Below are positions 45,597 to 55,799 of a stretch of 64,000 nt of DNA, piece after piece; position 1 is the first letter of the stretch, and each line of letters opens with the position of its first letter. This DNA is from Siderastrea radians. Taxonomy: Eukaryota > Cnidaria > Anthozoa > Scleractinia > Rhizangiidae. Location: the NCBI GenBank assembly GCA_964017195.1, contig OZ024892.1, positions 17,197,371-17,261,370 of the forward strand, given 5' to 3'. The notes beneath the pieces were generated by a model. The model did no database searches. It saw only the letters and a program-made list of their open reading frames with translations, and was not told where the DNA came from. A program made the position numbers and the translations under genes.

Positions 45597-46312
45597 CCAC
45601 TAAACGTCGGGGCGTTTATTTAAAACTCGGCCTCGTAGACCTGACGTTTACTTGAACCCGGTGTTTATTCGGGGCCCGGCATTTATTTATGAAATGCATT
45701 TTTCAGTATTGGAACTTTATTTAACCAAGAACCAAATTTCAACTAAAACGTTTAAAAAATGTGAAACAATGTCATCAACTTTATCTCATCTAAGTGAATC
45801 TGGTAAGCTATTTATCAAAAAAAGTCACTGACAGAAACAGTGATTGAACTCTTCTCAACGTGCACGAAACACGGAGGAAGTGTATCAGTAACTGCTCGAC
45901 AGCAAACGTACTGTGCAAGCAATTTTCAACAAGGTGGTGGCGAGGTTCGATTCCTTCTCCATCAGTTCTGAGAAAGGCAAAATTATGGAACGATTCAATT
46001 GCAAGGAACTGCTGGAGAGACCCTCGAGATAACCCTTGCTTGATACCCGCAGAAAAGTTACCATGATTTAAAAGAGATTGAGACGATACCTGATGCGTTG
46101 TTTGTTTCACCTGTTCTAGTAAAAAGTACTTTTGTAAAAGGTAGTTTGGTTTGGATATTAGTGCATAAATTCAAACATAATGGCAGAAAGAGAATTAGTA
46201 TATAGTCACGACACATAATCCTGATTTAATATACCCATCTCGAATAAACGCCGGGACCTCAAATAAACGCCGGGACCCCGAATGAACGTCCGAAACAGGC
46301 GTCTACAAGAAA
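45597..46312. mobile_element. MITE-like element with GGCGTTTATT ends
   Basis: The left end (GTCGGGGCGTTTATTTAAAA, then GTGTTTATTCGGGGCCCGGC) and the right end (GAATAAACGCCGGGACCTCA, then CCCGAATGAACGTCC) are inverted relative to each other and built of repeated GGCGTTTATT words. The interior holds short frames without recognised motifs. It interrupts the DIRS-like recombinase. Confidence 0.65.
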
Positions 46313-46334
46313 CGACCCAGTTTTCAGAATGCAA

Positions 46335-46805
46335 ACATTGAAGCAGGACATTAAGGACACAAAGGCCCCTAAGCCTACAACGGCCTCAGCCTACAAAGGA
46401 TCAGAATTCACCAATCAGGAATCCCACAATTAATGGCACAGATATTGGATCTCTGCGTGAGCTGTGTAGTATCTGTAAGTCAAAACGACACAAACTTCAA
46501 CACTGCCCCATTATGAAGCAGTGGGATCATGTGCAGTCAGAAGGCAGTATGCAGCTTCCAGTGGATTTTGTTTTCACTGCCGCCTTGAAAGGCCTGGACA
46601 TGGGTGTGGTTCTTCCCCTGACCCACCAGCATGTTCCAAATGCCCCAAATGTCAACTGATCCTCCTGCATACTGACGGTAACAGCAACAGTTGCTGTCCT
46701 ACTTCACAGAACAATGTAAATCCCAGTAATAAACGTGAGCAAGCCACCACATTTGAAATCGATGTTGCGACCAATGTAAACCTTCCAAAACCGGAAAATC
46801 TATAG
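46335..46805 (+). pseudogene. BEL/Pao gag zinc-knuckle remnant
   Basis: CSICKSKRHKLQHCPIMKQW and, after a shift of frame, GFCFHCRLERPGHGCGSSPD with CSKCPKCQLILLHTDG form the paired knuckles (CxxC...H...C) found at the end of BEL/Pao gag proteins. A TAG at 46803 closes the second frame. The protease and RT that should follow are absent. Confidence 0.6.
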
Positions 46806-47103
46806 CCCATAGTATCGAAAACACCTTTGTAGGGAAACGGTTGAAAACTAGCCAAGTCCTCTTATGGGATCTGATCCCAAGGCTCAAGGTGAAAACCTTT
46901 GAAGTCACGACGTCCAGGTAAAGGCAGTCGGTGATAAGTTGGTTACAGTTAAAGCTGACAGAGACCTGTTTGGACACCTTTTGATCGCCACCAATGCTAT
47001 GCCATGCTTCATCAAGATAGCAGCTTGAGAAAGACGACCAAGAACGCCGTGGCAGCTCTCACTAATGCCAAAGTAAACGCTTGTGCACCACTTTAACCTT
47101 TCC

Positions 47104-47761
47104 TATGAGACTATCCATCTCATCGATGGCATGGCTTTAGTTAAAGTATTGAAATTAGCAGGGAGTACTCGCATCCAAGTACTTCAAAATCATCCCTACA
47201 TCGCTTGGCAACTGCAAACAAGTTCACATCGTCTTCGACCAATACTGGGATGCATTGATTAAAGCAGACGAACATGCATGCAGAGATTCTCTGAGGACTT
47301 TTGAGTTTATTCATAATCCGCAGAAAAAGAAAAATCTATGTAATCTTCTGTCAGAGTCTTTTTGCAACTTAAGAAGACAGCAGCTTCCTCCAGACAAGAC
47401 CCTTTTCATTGGTGGAGGATTCAAGAATGGCAGATGGGCAGTGACGGCGAGGAGCAACCACTACGAAGATGTGAACGATCTGGAATCAGACCACAAAAAA
47501 ACAGACACTAGGTGAGAAAACATAGTTTCGATTGTATATATATCAGAATTGTTAATATTTGACACTGTTTAATTTGCATTGTCATTTCACAGGTTGCTGC
47601 TGCATGCCAAGTATGCTGCGGATACCTCTTCAGAGTGTCATATTGGCTTACAATTACCAGACAAGGGTGTTCTCGCTGTCAGCGTAGCTCATTTTTTTAA
47701 AATATCAACTGCACTGAATTATGGTTCGAAACTGGCGTGAAGGACTGCCTTCGTTATGTTC
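47104..47761 (+). pseudogene. PIN/FEN1-like multicopy family, two exons, frameshifted
   Basis: The first part has IHLIDGMALVKVLKLAGST and, in a shifted frame, VHIVFDQYWDALIKADEHAC. It ends KKTDTR at donor AG|GTGAGA (47512/47513). After an 80-bp intron ending tcatttcacag (47592), the next exon reads LLLHAKYAADTSSECHIGLQ and PDKGVLAVSVAHF. A further shift gives LWFETGVKDCLRYVP up to donor CAG|GTGAGA (47761). Asp-rich motifs D-G-M, F-D-x-Y and T-D-T-R in this order recall a FEN1/PIN-type nuclease core. I remember the family as multicopy in cnidarians. Two frame breaks suggest a pseudogene. Confidence 0.5.
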
Positions 47762-47989
47762 CAGGTGAGAAGAAAACTGTTTGTTGACGTTATTGAACTT
47801 TTTAAATGTGACTTTACGTCTGCGCAGAACTGTGAGCTTAAGGCCATCAAAAATGAAAATTTAATTTTTCTTACAGATTGGTATGCTGCCCCTAAATTGC
47901 GTATTTGTTATTCACGTGTCTACACTTCAGAGGAAAGTACATCCATTTTTAATATCTAATAATGGGTGAACAGAAACAGACAAATAAAT

Positions 47990-48453
47990 GTAACCTTCCC
48001 TCGAATGCTTGCCCAAATTCTGGTGACCCTTCCCTTTTGGCTCCAGCAACAAATAGTGGCCCTCTCCCTCTAATTAATGACCTGTCCCTTAGTAGAATTT
48101 TTGAAGCATGGACGTCATTTAGTCATGCTGTTTTTTTCCAAACTGGACTTAAGTCATCCAAAGGATCTGATTGAAACTATGACGCCAAGTGCTTACAAAA
48201 ACTTGGATTTTTCTCACATCGATCTGGTAATTAATGCAACAGAATGTAAAATAACTAGATCAACAGATTTGCAGCTAAATTAATTATTTTTTTCTGATTA
48301 TAACAACAGTCGATGCATTGCCAGGTTTAACCCACATGGGGCTGCTGCAAAGATTCTGCAAGTCTTCCCAGGCGCCATTACTGATACAATGTTAACAGAA
48401 ATGGTTGGGGCATTAGACAATTTCGTATGTCATGATGGTTCCTGACAGACAAT
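47990..48453 (+). pseudogene. Second DDE_4-type transposase remnant
   Basis: LSRIFEAWTSFSHAVFF changes frame at a T-run into LDLSHPKDLIETMTPSAYKN and FSHIDLVINATECKITRSTD, where INATE corresponds to the first catalytic region. After a stop and indel comes PHGAAAKILQVFPGAITDTM and LTEMVGALDNF, as in the GIAPHG...PGSITD blocks of THAP-associated DDE_4 transposases. It differs from the minus-strand copy at 22018-23449. Confidence 0.55.
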
Positions 48454-48689
48454 GGTAAGTGAGACAAAAGAAAAAATAGACTTGTGGTTTTCATTAATTT
48501 AAGATATTAAAATCCAGATAAGTTAGTTAATGGTGTCAGAAATCATAATTCCATTAAATGAATGTGTAATGATACCGCATGACAGATTTTGCAAGCTCAA
48601 TTACAATGCTTAGACAATGTTTAGAGGAAGTGAACGTGCACTGTGAACTGTGAGAATGTCAAATTGGGATCTTCTTGTGATTAAGGTAT
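48454..48689. other. No feature seen
   Basis: AT-rich sequence separates the DDE remnant from the SINE. Nothing is recognised in it. Confidence 0.5.
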
Positions 48690-48929
48690 GTGCAGGGAGG
48701 CAGCGTGGTCGAGTGGTTAGGGTGTTGGACTTTGAGTCCATAGGTCCCGGTTCAAATCCCACTCTGAGCACTTCACGGATTTGTTTCACAGCAGTCCCGA
48801 GTTATAAATCCTTCGGCAGTGCCTGAAAATAGCCAACTGGTTTGCCTCCCCAGTTGGCATTGTTAACCATGTTATGTTGAATTTGCATTATTTGTCTCAG
48901 CTGTTTGAGTGGCACGGCTGTGAAATAAC
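48690..48929 (+). repeat. tRNA-derived SINE interrupted by a Penelope-like element
   Basis: The head GTGGTCGAGTGGTTAGGGTG continues to an anticodon-stem-like TGGACTTTGAGTCCA and a B box GGTTCAAATCC, so it looks like a Gln or Leu/Ser tRNA. The acceptor stem does not close. A body with GCCAACTGGTTTGCCTCCCC follows. The sequence is cut at TGTGAAATAAC and resumes at 50553 after the Penelope insertion. Confidence 0.65.
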
Positions 48930-50345
48930 ATCATCAATGATTTCCGTTTCGATGACACCATGACTGGCGAACGCTTTTTATACACCATGGACATAAAATT
49001 TTTGTATACCGTTATCCCCAACAACAGCGGCCTCGAAGCTTTAGCCCATTTCCTCGACAAGCGTACAGTTCTTGAACCACCTACATCTACTTTAACCCGT
49101 CTTGCCGAACTTGTGCTGACCCTAAATGCTTTCACCTTTAATGGCGAATTTTACAAACAAACAGGAGGAGTCGCCATGGGCAGCAAGATGGGCCCTAACT
49201 ATGCATGTTTATTTGTGGGCTATATCGAGGAACAAATCGCACGACAGTACACCGGCTTTGTACCCCAACTCCACAAGCGGTACATCGACGATGTACTTGG
49301 GGTGGCCTGTTGTAGCCGTTTAGAGCTTGACAACTACATCAACTTTGTGTCCAATTTCCACCCTGCCCTTCAGTTTACGCACACAATTTCTGCTTCTGAC
49401 ATTTCCTTCCTGGACATTAATCTTCGCATTACAAATGATCGCATCAGCACGTCTATTCACTACAAGGTCACAGACACGCACAGCTATCTTCACAAACAAT
49501 CTTCGCATCCCCGGCACTGCAAGGATGGTCTCCCCCGTAGTCAACTCCTTAGACTTCGGCGTCTGTGCTCTGACGACTCCGATTTTCTGGAGAAAGGCAA
49601 GGAAATGATTTCTTTTTTCGTTCAACGTGGGTACTGTGCCTCCTCTCTACAGCGTGACTTGGACGCAATTCAACGGGTCAACCGTACTAACGTAATTAAA
49701 CAGCAAGACTCCGAAAGTAGAGACCGCAGTAGAATTCCCTTGGTTCTCACATTCCACCCCTTAAGTGAGAGAATTAATCGAATCCTCGTCAGCAACTTTA
49801 ACATCTTATCTGGCAATCCACAGACCAAAGAAATCTTTCCCCAGCCACCACTGGTAGCGTATCGTCGCGATTGCAACGTACGAGACACCTTAGTGCACAC
49901 CGCTGACCGAAACCAACCTGGTCCTCACGTGGGAACCTCTCCTTGCACCCACAACCACTGTCGCACATGCGATTACATTTCTCGTGACAGCACTCTACAA
50001 GGTCCCCAATGCTCTTTCAACATCAAGGATGCATTCACCTGTAAATCATCTGGCTTGGTATATGCCATCTCTTGCCGCCATTGCTCCGCCGTCTACATCG
50101 GTGAAACAGGCCGGACACTGAGAGAACGCTTCAGTGAGCATCTTCGCAGTATCGAGAAAAACCTGCCAGGATTTCCTGTCGCAGAGCATTTTAATGCCAA
50201 CGGACATACCCTGCAAGACGCACAAGTCCGTGGGGTCATGCTCTGCGGCGGAAATAAACTATGCAAATGCCAGGAAATGCGCCTAATCTTCAAGCTGGGC
50301 ACCAGTGAGCCACATGGTTTAAACTCAGATTTTCGATATCTTTAG
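48930..50345 (+). CDS. Penelope-like RT (partial) plus GIY-YIG endonuclease
   Basis: The frame is open from the insertion point. The first annotated ATG is 48960. Motifs in order are FLYTMDIKFLYTVIPNNSGL (RT motif A with catalytic Asp), QTGGVAMGSKMGPNYACLFV (motif B) and KRYIDDVLG (motif C). Then comes SDISFLDINLRI, and at about residues 360-420 a GIY-YIG nuclease: GLVYAISCRHCSAVYIGETG followed by RTLRERFSEHL. A Cys-rich stretch (CTHNHCRTCDYI, then CSFNIKDAFTC) precedes the nuclease. The RT would use the nicked target made by the GIY-YIG domain. The frame is intact to TAG at 50343, so the insertion is young. Confidence 0.9.
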   Translation: MINDFRFDDTMTGERFLYTMDIKFLYTVIPNNSGLEALAHFLDKRTVLEPPTSTLTRLAELVLTLNAFTFNGEFYKQTGGVAMGSKMGPNYACLFVGYIEEQIARQYTGFVPQLHKRYIDDVLGVACCSRLELDNYINFVSNFHPALQFTHTISASDISFLDINLRITNDRISTSIHYKVTDTHSYLHKQSSHPRHCKDGLPRSQLLRLRRLCSDDSDFLEKGKEMISFFVQRGYCASSLQRDLDAIQRVNRTNVIKQQDSESRDRSRIPLVLTFHPLSERINRILVSNFNILSGNPQTKEIFPQPPLVAYRRDCNVRDTLVHTADRNQPGPHVGTSPCTHNHCRTCDYISRDSTLQGPQCSFNIKDAFTCKSSGLVYAISCRHCSAVYIGETGRTLRERFSEHLRSIEKNLPGFPVAEHFNANGHTLQDAQVRGVMLCGGNKLCKCQEMRLIFKLGTSEPHGLNSDFRYL

Positions 50346-50436
50346 GTTGTCGCGCGCTCTTTTCGCACGCGCTCCTTTTGAACTCAAATTTGTTTTATAT
50401 GGCGCAAGACAGCGCTTTTTAACTGAAATCTTGACT

Positions 50437-50473
50437 TTCCACTGAAGAAGGGCTGAGCCCGAAACGTATGGAA
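50437..50473 (+). ncRNA. Minimal hammerhead ribozyme motif in the Penelope 3' UTR
   Basis: Read as RNA: helix I strand TTCCA, core CTGAAGA (fits CUGANGA), one extra A, helix II GGGC-TGA-GCCC, core GAA, the palindrome ACGT as a two-base-pair helix III, A as residue 17, and TGGAA closing helix I. All core positions fit except the single extra A before helix II. Type I hammerheads with a near-absent helix III are known from Penelope-like elements, where they are proposed to act as dimers. Cleavage would fall after the A at 50468. Confidence 0.6.
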
Positions 50474-50552
50474 TTTTATACGATTTTTAGGCACTCTTAA
50501 CTCATTAAGTGAGAAATTTTTTATATTTTTTTATATATTTTTGTGAAATAAC

Positions 50553-50811
50553 TGGTCTGTCGTAAGGCAGGACCGAGGATAGCTAAGCGCACTGCCCATT
50601 ATAATCATCAATTTACAATTTACACATTTTTTACTTGATCTTCGCCCACAAGTGAATTGTCATAGATTTCTTAAGTCAAACAAGGCATAAGTGACAAATT
50701 GGGATGCTAGGCAAAACAGAAGGAATTCTTAAAGTACTGCAGTCTTGAGGCGTAAACACGGATGAAACGAACCAAGGAAATAATCCAAAGTGGGAGATGA
50801 CAAAAAATGCG
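50553..50811 (+). other. SINE remainder, then no recognised feature
   Basis: TGGTCTGTCGTAAGGCAGGA continues the sequence that was split by the Penelope insertion. Beyond about 50620 nothing is recognisable. Confidence 0.4.
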
Positions 50812-52345
50812 TTAAGGTATCAGGGTACCCCAAATGACAACATTGTGTTTTCACCGTTGGAGCGTCAGGCGTTTCACAAGGACCCTAACGAACTATATAT
50901 TTTCTGAAAGCTTAATAATTGAAGATTACGAAAACGTATTTAGATAAAGAAAAAAAGACAACTGTGTCGAAAATAGAGACTACGTTTTTAAAAAGTACAT
51001 TGTTCACAAAATCGGTTCCGCTCCAGTCGAGAATGATCTGGAGAGAAAGACGAACATCACGCCGAATTCTTCACACCTTCGTCTCAAAAACCGTGTCTCG
51101 GAATTTTTGTATCTGGCCTGGTTTATTTTCTGCACTCAGTTAAACTTTGAAGTTCGAAGAAACACCTCTCCCCTTTCTTTTACGGCTCATAACTTTTGAA
51201 TGAAAGCAAAAAATAAAATTCGGAGACACGGTTTTGGTGTCAAATTATGTGGCAACATTGCCGCCAAATTTGAGCTAAAATGGTTGAAAACTCGTTGAAC
51301 GCGAACTTAAAATGTGTGCCCAATTTCTTGAAAAATTGGTTTCGAGAAAAAAGCCAAAATATGATTTGGAAACTTTTTCCGTTGTGAGGAGATTAAAACA
51401 CCTAGGTGCCAGGATAATTACCTGCGGTTGACAGAGGGGAGGCTTAACTTACCACCTTACAACAATAGCACAAACATGCCGACAAGAACGGTGTCAAATT
51501 CTGCGTGTTTTTGTGTTGGAAAGCGACTTTCGTTGAGTACGAGTGCCGTTCAAAGGGTCTTCAAACGCAATAAACGGAAATTTTAAAGTCATAATATCAT
51601 GTAGGCTGTAAAATGCCGAAGTCATCATCGTTTGAGCTGGGTAAGACTACCCAAGCTGCCGGGACCTGGAAGGCGAAAGGAAAGGCGAAAGGAAAGCAGA
51701 TTGAAATCTGCGAAGAAGTCGCCACGTGTTCGGCTCAAGATCTAAGAGAGAACATCCTGTCAGAAATGCGAGCAATTGGGAAAAAAATAAACTTCTTTAT
51801 TACTGGAGACAAATTCCGTACTTTCCTGGACATGCCGTCTTTTGCGCCAAGTTGATTCTTTGATGCATCTGGCTTTGTAGAAATGTTATGGAATTTGAAT
51901 GGATGGATTGTTTTTCGCCGTTCGCGTTACGAAAAGTGAGCTGGTGGGGCTGGCAGTCGAACCTTATCACACTGAAGAGTGAGGAGTCAGGAAGCGCAAG
52001 TAATTCCTCAATGCTCGATCTTTTCTCTCTCTCTCTCTCTCTCTTTCACAGATATGATCGAAGCCACTTTGCAGACACACTCGAAATAAGCGGAAACTGT
52101 TACACAATTGATCGCATGTCAAAACATCGGGGCCCTGTTATGTCACATGCTATTTTCAGGCGTTGTTGACAGATGACTGTCAACACATGATTAGAGAAAA
52201 TCTTTTTTCGTCCATAACTTTGCGTAGAAACAATCTTTCTTTCTGAAACTTTTTGTAAAAGAGAGGTTTGAATAATATCTATCTGAAAATGACGAAGTGT
52301 ATTTTTCGAAAACATGGTCAATTTTGGGGTACCGTGATACCTTAA
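50812..52345. mobile_element. TTAA-flanked DNA transposon with GGTATC inverted ends
   Basis: TTAA at 50812-50815 and 52342-52345 flank inverted ends GGTATCAGGGTACCCCAAA and TTTGGGGTACCGTGATACC. A TTAA target duplication is the mark of piggyBac- and Kolobok-type elements. At 1526 bp, and with only one short frame (51613-51855), it is probably non-autonomous. A (CT)n run ends in CTTTCACAG at 52050. Confidence 0.85.
51613..51855 (+). other. Unrecognised 80-codon frame inside the TTAA element
   Basis: It begins MPKSSSFELGKTTQAAGTWK, has a Lys-rich AKGKAKGKQIE stretch, and ends FRTFLDMPSFAPS. No domain is recognised. It could be a passenger sequence or a chance frame. Confidence 0.3.
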
Positions 52346-54000
52346 AGGAGTTATCGGTGAAACTGACCACTTAAGAAGAGCCATCAAAGGGAAGAAGATA
52401 GCCGTGAAGGAAAACGTCAACAACAAAAAAGCAGGAAAGATAGCCAGAAGCTCCGAGAAGAAGAGCTCGAATACGAACAGAAGCTTTTCGAAACTCGTTT
52501 CCAATTCCAGACCAAGCTGAGAGCAGTCAAATTGCAGCAAGCCAAAGACCAGGAGGGTAAATCAGTGAGTTCTAGTGGCATTTCAGCAGCTGGATTGGAA
52601 ACAATTTTATGGAAATTAGTTAAAACAAAATTCAATGGAATGTTTCAGAATTGGCCACATTTCTGGAGCCAGTTTTGTGAACTGATCGACAAATCGAGTA
52701 TTGCTGGTGTCACCAACTTTTCTTATTTGAGGGAACTGTTGGTTCCAAAAGTGAAAGCATCCATTAAAGCTCTCCCAGTTACATCTGGGGGATACATGCA
52801 AGCTGAAAGATAAGTATGGGAAAGAATCAGAAATAATAAAACCCTACAACAAAAACGTTTTGTAACTGCCAGTCATTTCCAGTGTGAATGTTAAACCGCT
52901 TGAGATACCATATGCGTTATCTTTGGAAACAATGGAAAAGTTGGATCAAGTAAACAGAAACGTATCGATGACACTAGATAAATTATCAGCGATTAGAGGC
53001 AATCTTGTTCGCACCAATGATTTGTGGGAAAGGTGAGATTTCATGACGCTATGCAAAGCTTTGCGACTGTGGACAAGACACAACCCAATTGACATGTCCG
53101 ACAAATCAGATCACACCGCTTGCTGGCAGGAAAAGTCCAACAAGCTAATTAATGACTAACAGGAAGAGCCAAAAGAACGTGACCGTGTCTGTTGTGATGA
53201 CATGTCGCATGTTCCTTCGGAATGTCCAAAGATAATTACATTCACTGAACAAAGGGGTTCTGGTTCGACATCGCCTTTGTTTTAATTGTACAGGCAGCAG
53301 TTATCCAGACTCTAGATGTGGAAGCAAAGCTTCATTCAACCAATGGGTCATCGACATCACACTTCTATTTGTGACTAAACAAATAGCCACAACAAGAAAC
53401 GGCATAGACAGCTTCAAAAAGGGAGATGGCATTTTTTCTGTCATGAATGTGGAAGTTATTACTATTGAGTGCCATGAATTGATTGACACCGGGGCCGGAA
53501 GCTTGAATGCCTTTGCAAAATTAATCGATCTTCTCAAGATGAAACCAGTCAAAGTGAAGGTTAAGCCAGTGGACATGCTGCTGAGGACAGCATTGACTCG
53601 CCTTGGAATGTTCCAGTCTTGTGTTCAATCAGTTTTTGTGGAAACTTCAACATGGATGTGAACTTAATTAAAGTGAACAAAGAAGTACTGTGACATTAGA
53701 CAACCCTGACTACGCTTCAGTGATCACTAATAGTAGCCACACTTGAAGAGAGTGAAATTGTGTGACCATGACACCAAACCTCAACTTCTGGTGCACATGG
53801 TTCTAAGGGGACTGGGAATCAAAACTCACTGCTGAGCTTACCAAACTGATGTCTCCTGCTGGACAGGAGTTTGACCCAAATGCGATGATGCTAAAACAAA
53901 CCAGCGAGCTGGAGTATGAAGACCTTGGTAAACTTGACGTGTTGGGACATTAGTTGGCTCCCCTCTCTATGACCAGCAAATAAAATTGACGTAAGAGTCT
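52346..54000 (+). pseudogene. BEL/Pao retrotransposon gag and protease remnant
   Basis: The gag part has LVKTKFNGMFQNWPHFWSQF and FSYLRELLVPKVKASIKALP, matching the conserved F-G-x-W-x-x-F-W and KF-YL-LL blocks of BEL/Pao gag. After several shifts a zinc knuckle (RVCCDDMSHVPSECPK) and then the protease block ECHELIDTGAGSLNAFAKLI follow, with catalytic Asp in DTGAGS. Later pieces (VDMLLRTALTRLGMFQS, HDTKPQLLVHMVLRG) continue towards the RT, but frames change repeatedly. The left side begins exactly at the TTAA-element insertion. Confidence 0.75.
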
Positions 54001-54016
54001 AGTTGTTGTCTAATTG

Positions 54017-54270
54017 TTAGGAGCCTGGGGCCCGTTTCTCGAAACTCCCGATAACTTTCCGGGCCCGATTTTCGAGCTCATTTATTTATCCGCTAAGGGC
54101 AATTATTGGCTCAAACTTAGCGATATGCTTCACGAAATTATAAAGATTAAAATTTAGCTTTCAAAGTCAATCAAAATTGTATAGCTACTGGAGAATGTTG
54201 TGTACCTAAAATAGTTTTCGGGCCCGAAAAGTTACCGGGAGTTTCGAGAAACGGGCCCCAGGGCTCCTAA
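54017..54270. mobile_element. MITE with GGGGCCCGTTTCTCGAAAC ends
   Basis: TTAGGAGCCTGGGGCCCGTT at the left end pairs with AACGGGCCCCAGGGCTCCTAA-like sequence at the right; arms are about 50 bp including CTCGAAACTCCCG. The centre is AT-rich. Similar ends are common in marine invertebrate genomes, as far as I recall. Confidence 0.92.
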
Positions 54271-55112
54271 AGCAGGAAGAGGAAGGATTGGTGTTTGATA
54301 GCTATAAGAACAAAAAAAACGTCTGTAAAGATCAGTGGGGTTACTAAAAGAAACAATCATCTTTCTACATGTGCTTTGGTTATGAGTCGATAGTTTTGAC
54401 TGTTTGCCCAACAAGAAACCTTTTTGTTCATTTCTTTTATCCTGACGGCTTGGTGTAATGTGCAACCAAGACAATTCAGATTAGTCAGGAAATAACAAAA
54501 GAGTGCTTTCAAATGAACCTTGGAGAACCAGAATAGCATCTCAAGACTGGTGAAGGATTCTCCCAAGAAAGAAAAAATTCTGTTATCACAAATTTGATTC
54601 CATTGTTTGTTTAATATTCTGCTCTTGAGATAAGGAATTCAAAATTCAAAGTAATTCATGCCTTCCATGCATATCAAGTGCATGAGGGGTGTAAGTGATT
54701 TTGCACTTGAAATGTGAAATTCCTTAAATTCCTTAATTTGAGTTTTGCATACAGACTGGTTATCCTGTAAGAAATGGCATGTGGCCATCTTAATTTTTGA
54801 CGTGAATGCTTAGGTTGGAGGAATTAGTGCATTACTTTTCCTACAAGCTAAAGAAATTCAAATGAAAGAAAGTCAAGCACTTCGTTGATTTCTTTAATGA
54901 GGTCCACCTGCTTTCCAGTACTCCTTCAGCTTTTTTTTTTAATCAAAAAATATGCAAGTTCTTCAAAGTAAAGCCTTCCAGTCAAAAAATAAACATGAAA
55001 CTACATTTCTTACGTGATAAACAGTCTTTATGCTTAACAAGAGCTAACTTGAAGTAATTTGGAATTAAAGTGCAAAATCACTGCTTATGTCCATCAAGCT
55101 CTTACCCTGCAT
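54271..55112. other. No gene seen
   Basis: AT-rich sequence with no coding or structural signal. Confidence 0.5.
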
Positions 55113-55624
55113 GTCGTCCTATGTTCCGGCGGGCGAATAAGTAACCTCTGTGCAAAACCGTCTGATTCTTTGATCTGCCGCCGTCCAGGATTTTGGACGA
55201 ATTAATTAAAAATACTTGATTCTAACCGGCTCTCAACCGGTTTTGAAGCTGACGTATGCTGTAAATGCTGTCAAAAAGTGCGTGCGCTGTGAAACGCTTG
55301 CAAGGTTGTTGTACGCGACAGATTTGCTTTTTTTGTTACAAAATTCTTTTGTCATTTCTCCTAGCTCAGAAAATACGCAGAAAGATAAGGCAATTGTCAA
55401 ACCTTTGCTCTACTGATATTTATCCGGAGTTGAAAGTAACGCTCAAATAAAGCGGGTGCAAGTAACGTTTTTATGGAGTTCACAAGTTTTGTTTATCTCA
55501 CGAATGAACGTGTGTGCAAAAGGTAAGTGACGACGCTTATGACGAATTTTGCGCATGCACGACAGGAAATCAGACGATTTTGCGCAGAGGTTACTTATTT
55601 GCCCACCGGAACATAGGGCGACCC
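55113..55624. mobile_element. MITE with about 55-bp inverted ends
   Basis: GTCGTCCTATGTTCCGGCGG, then AATAAGTAACCTCTG, at the left end is matched in reverse complement by CAGAGGTTACTTATT, then CCGGAACATAGGGCGAC, at the right. The roughly 400-bp interior has only short frames. Confidence 0.85.
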
Positions 55625-55799
55625 AGAAACCTCTGCTTGCAGGGTATCAAGCTCTCTGTCTTCACGGACCCGGTATGCGATAATAATTTGACACAAGTGC
55701 TAGTAAGCCTTCTATATACCTTAAACAATCCACACCTCCTAACCCCCACCATCCCCCCCCCCCCAAAAAAGTACAACCACAATAATCTTGCTTGGTAAG

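Larger units (their letters stand above)
48930..50541 (+). mobile_element. 5'-truncated Penelope-like element
   Basis: The 1.6-kb insertion is flanked by an 11-bp direct repeat TGTGAAATAAC (48919-48929 and 50542-50552). It encodes the C-terminal half of a Penelope-type reverse transcriptase followed by a GIY-YIG endonuclease. A hammerhead-like motif lies in its 3' UTR at 50437-50473. The N-terminal RT part is missing, so the copy is 5'-truncated. Confidence 0.85.

Noticed and set aside
48694..48775. tRNA-Gln (TTG) gene
   Set aside because: The anticodon stem-loop and B box look right, but the acceptor stem does not pair and a SINE body follows.
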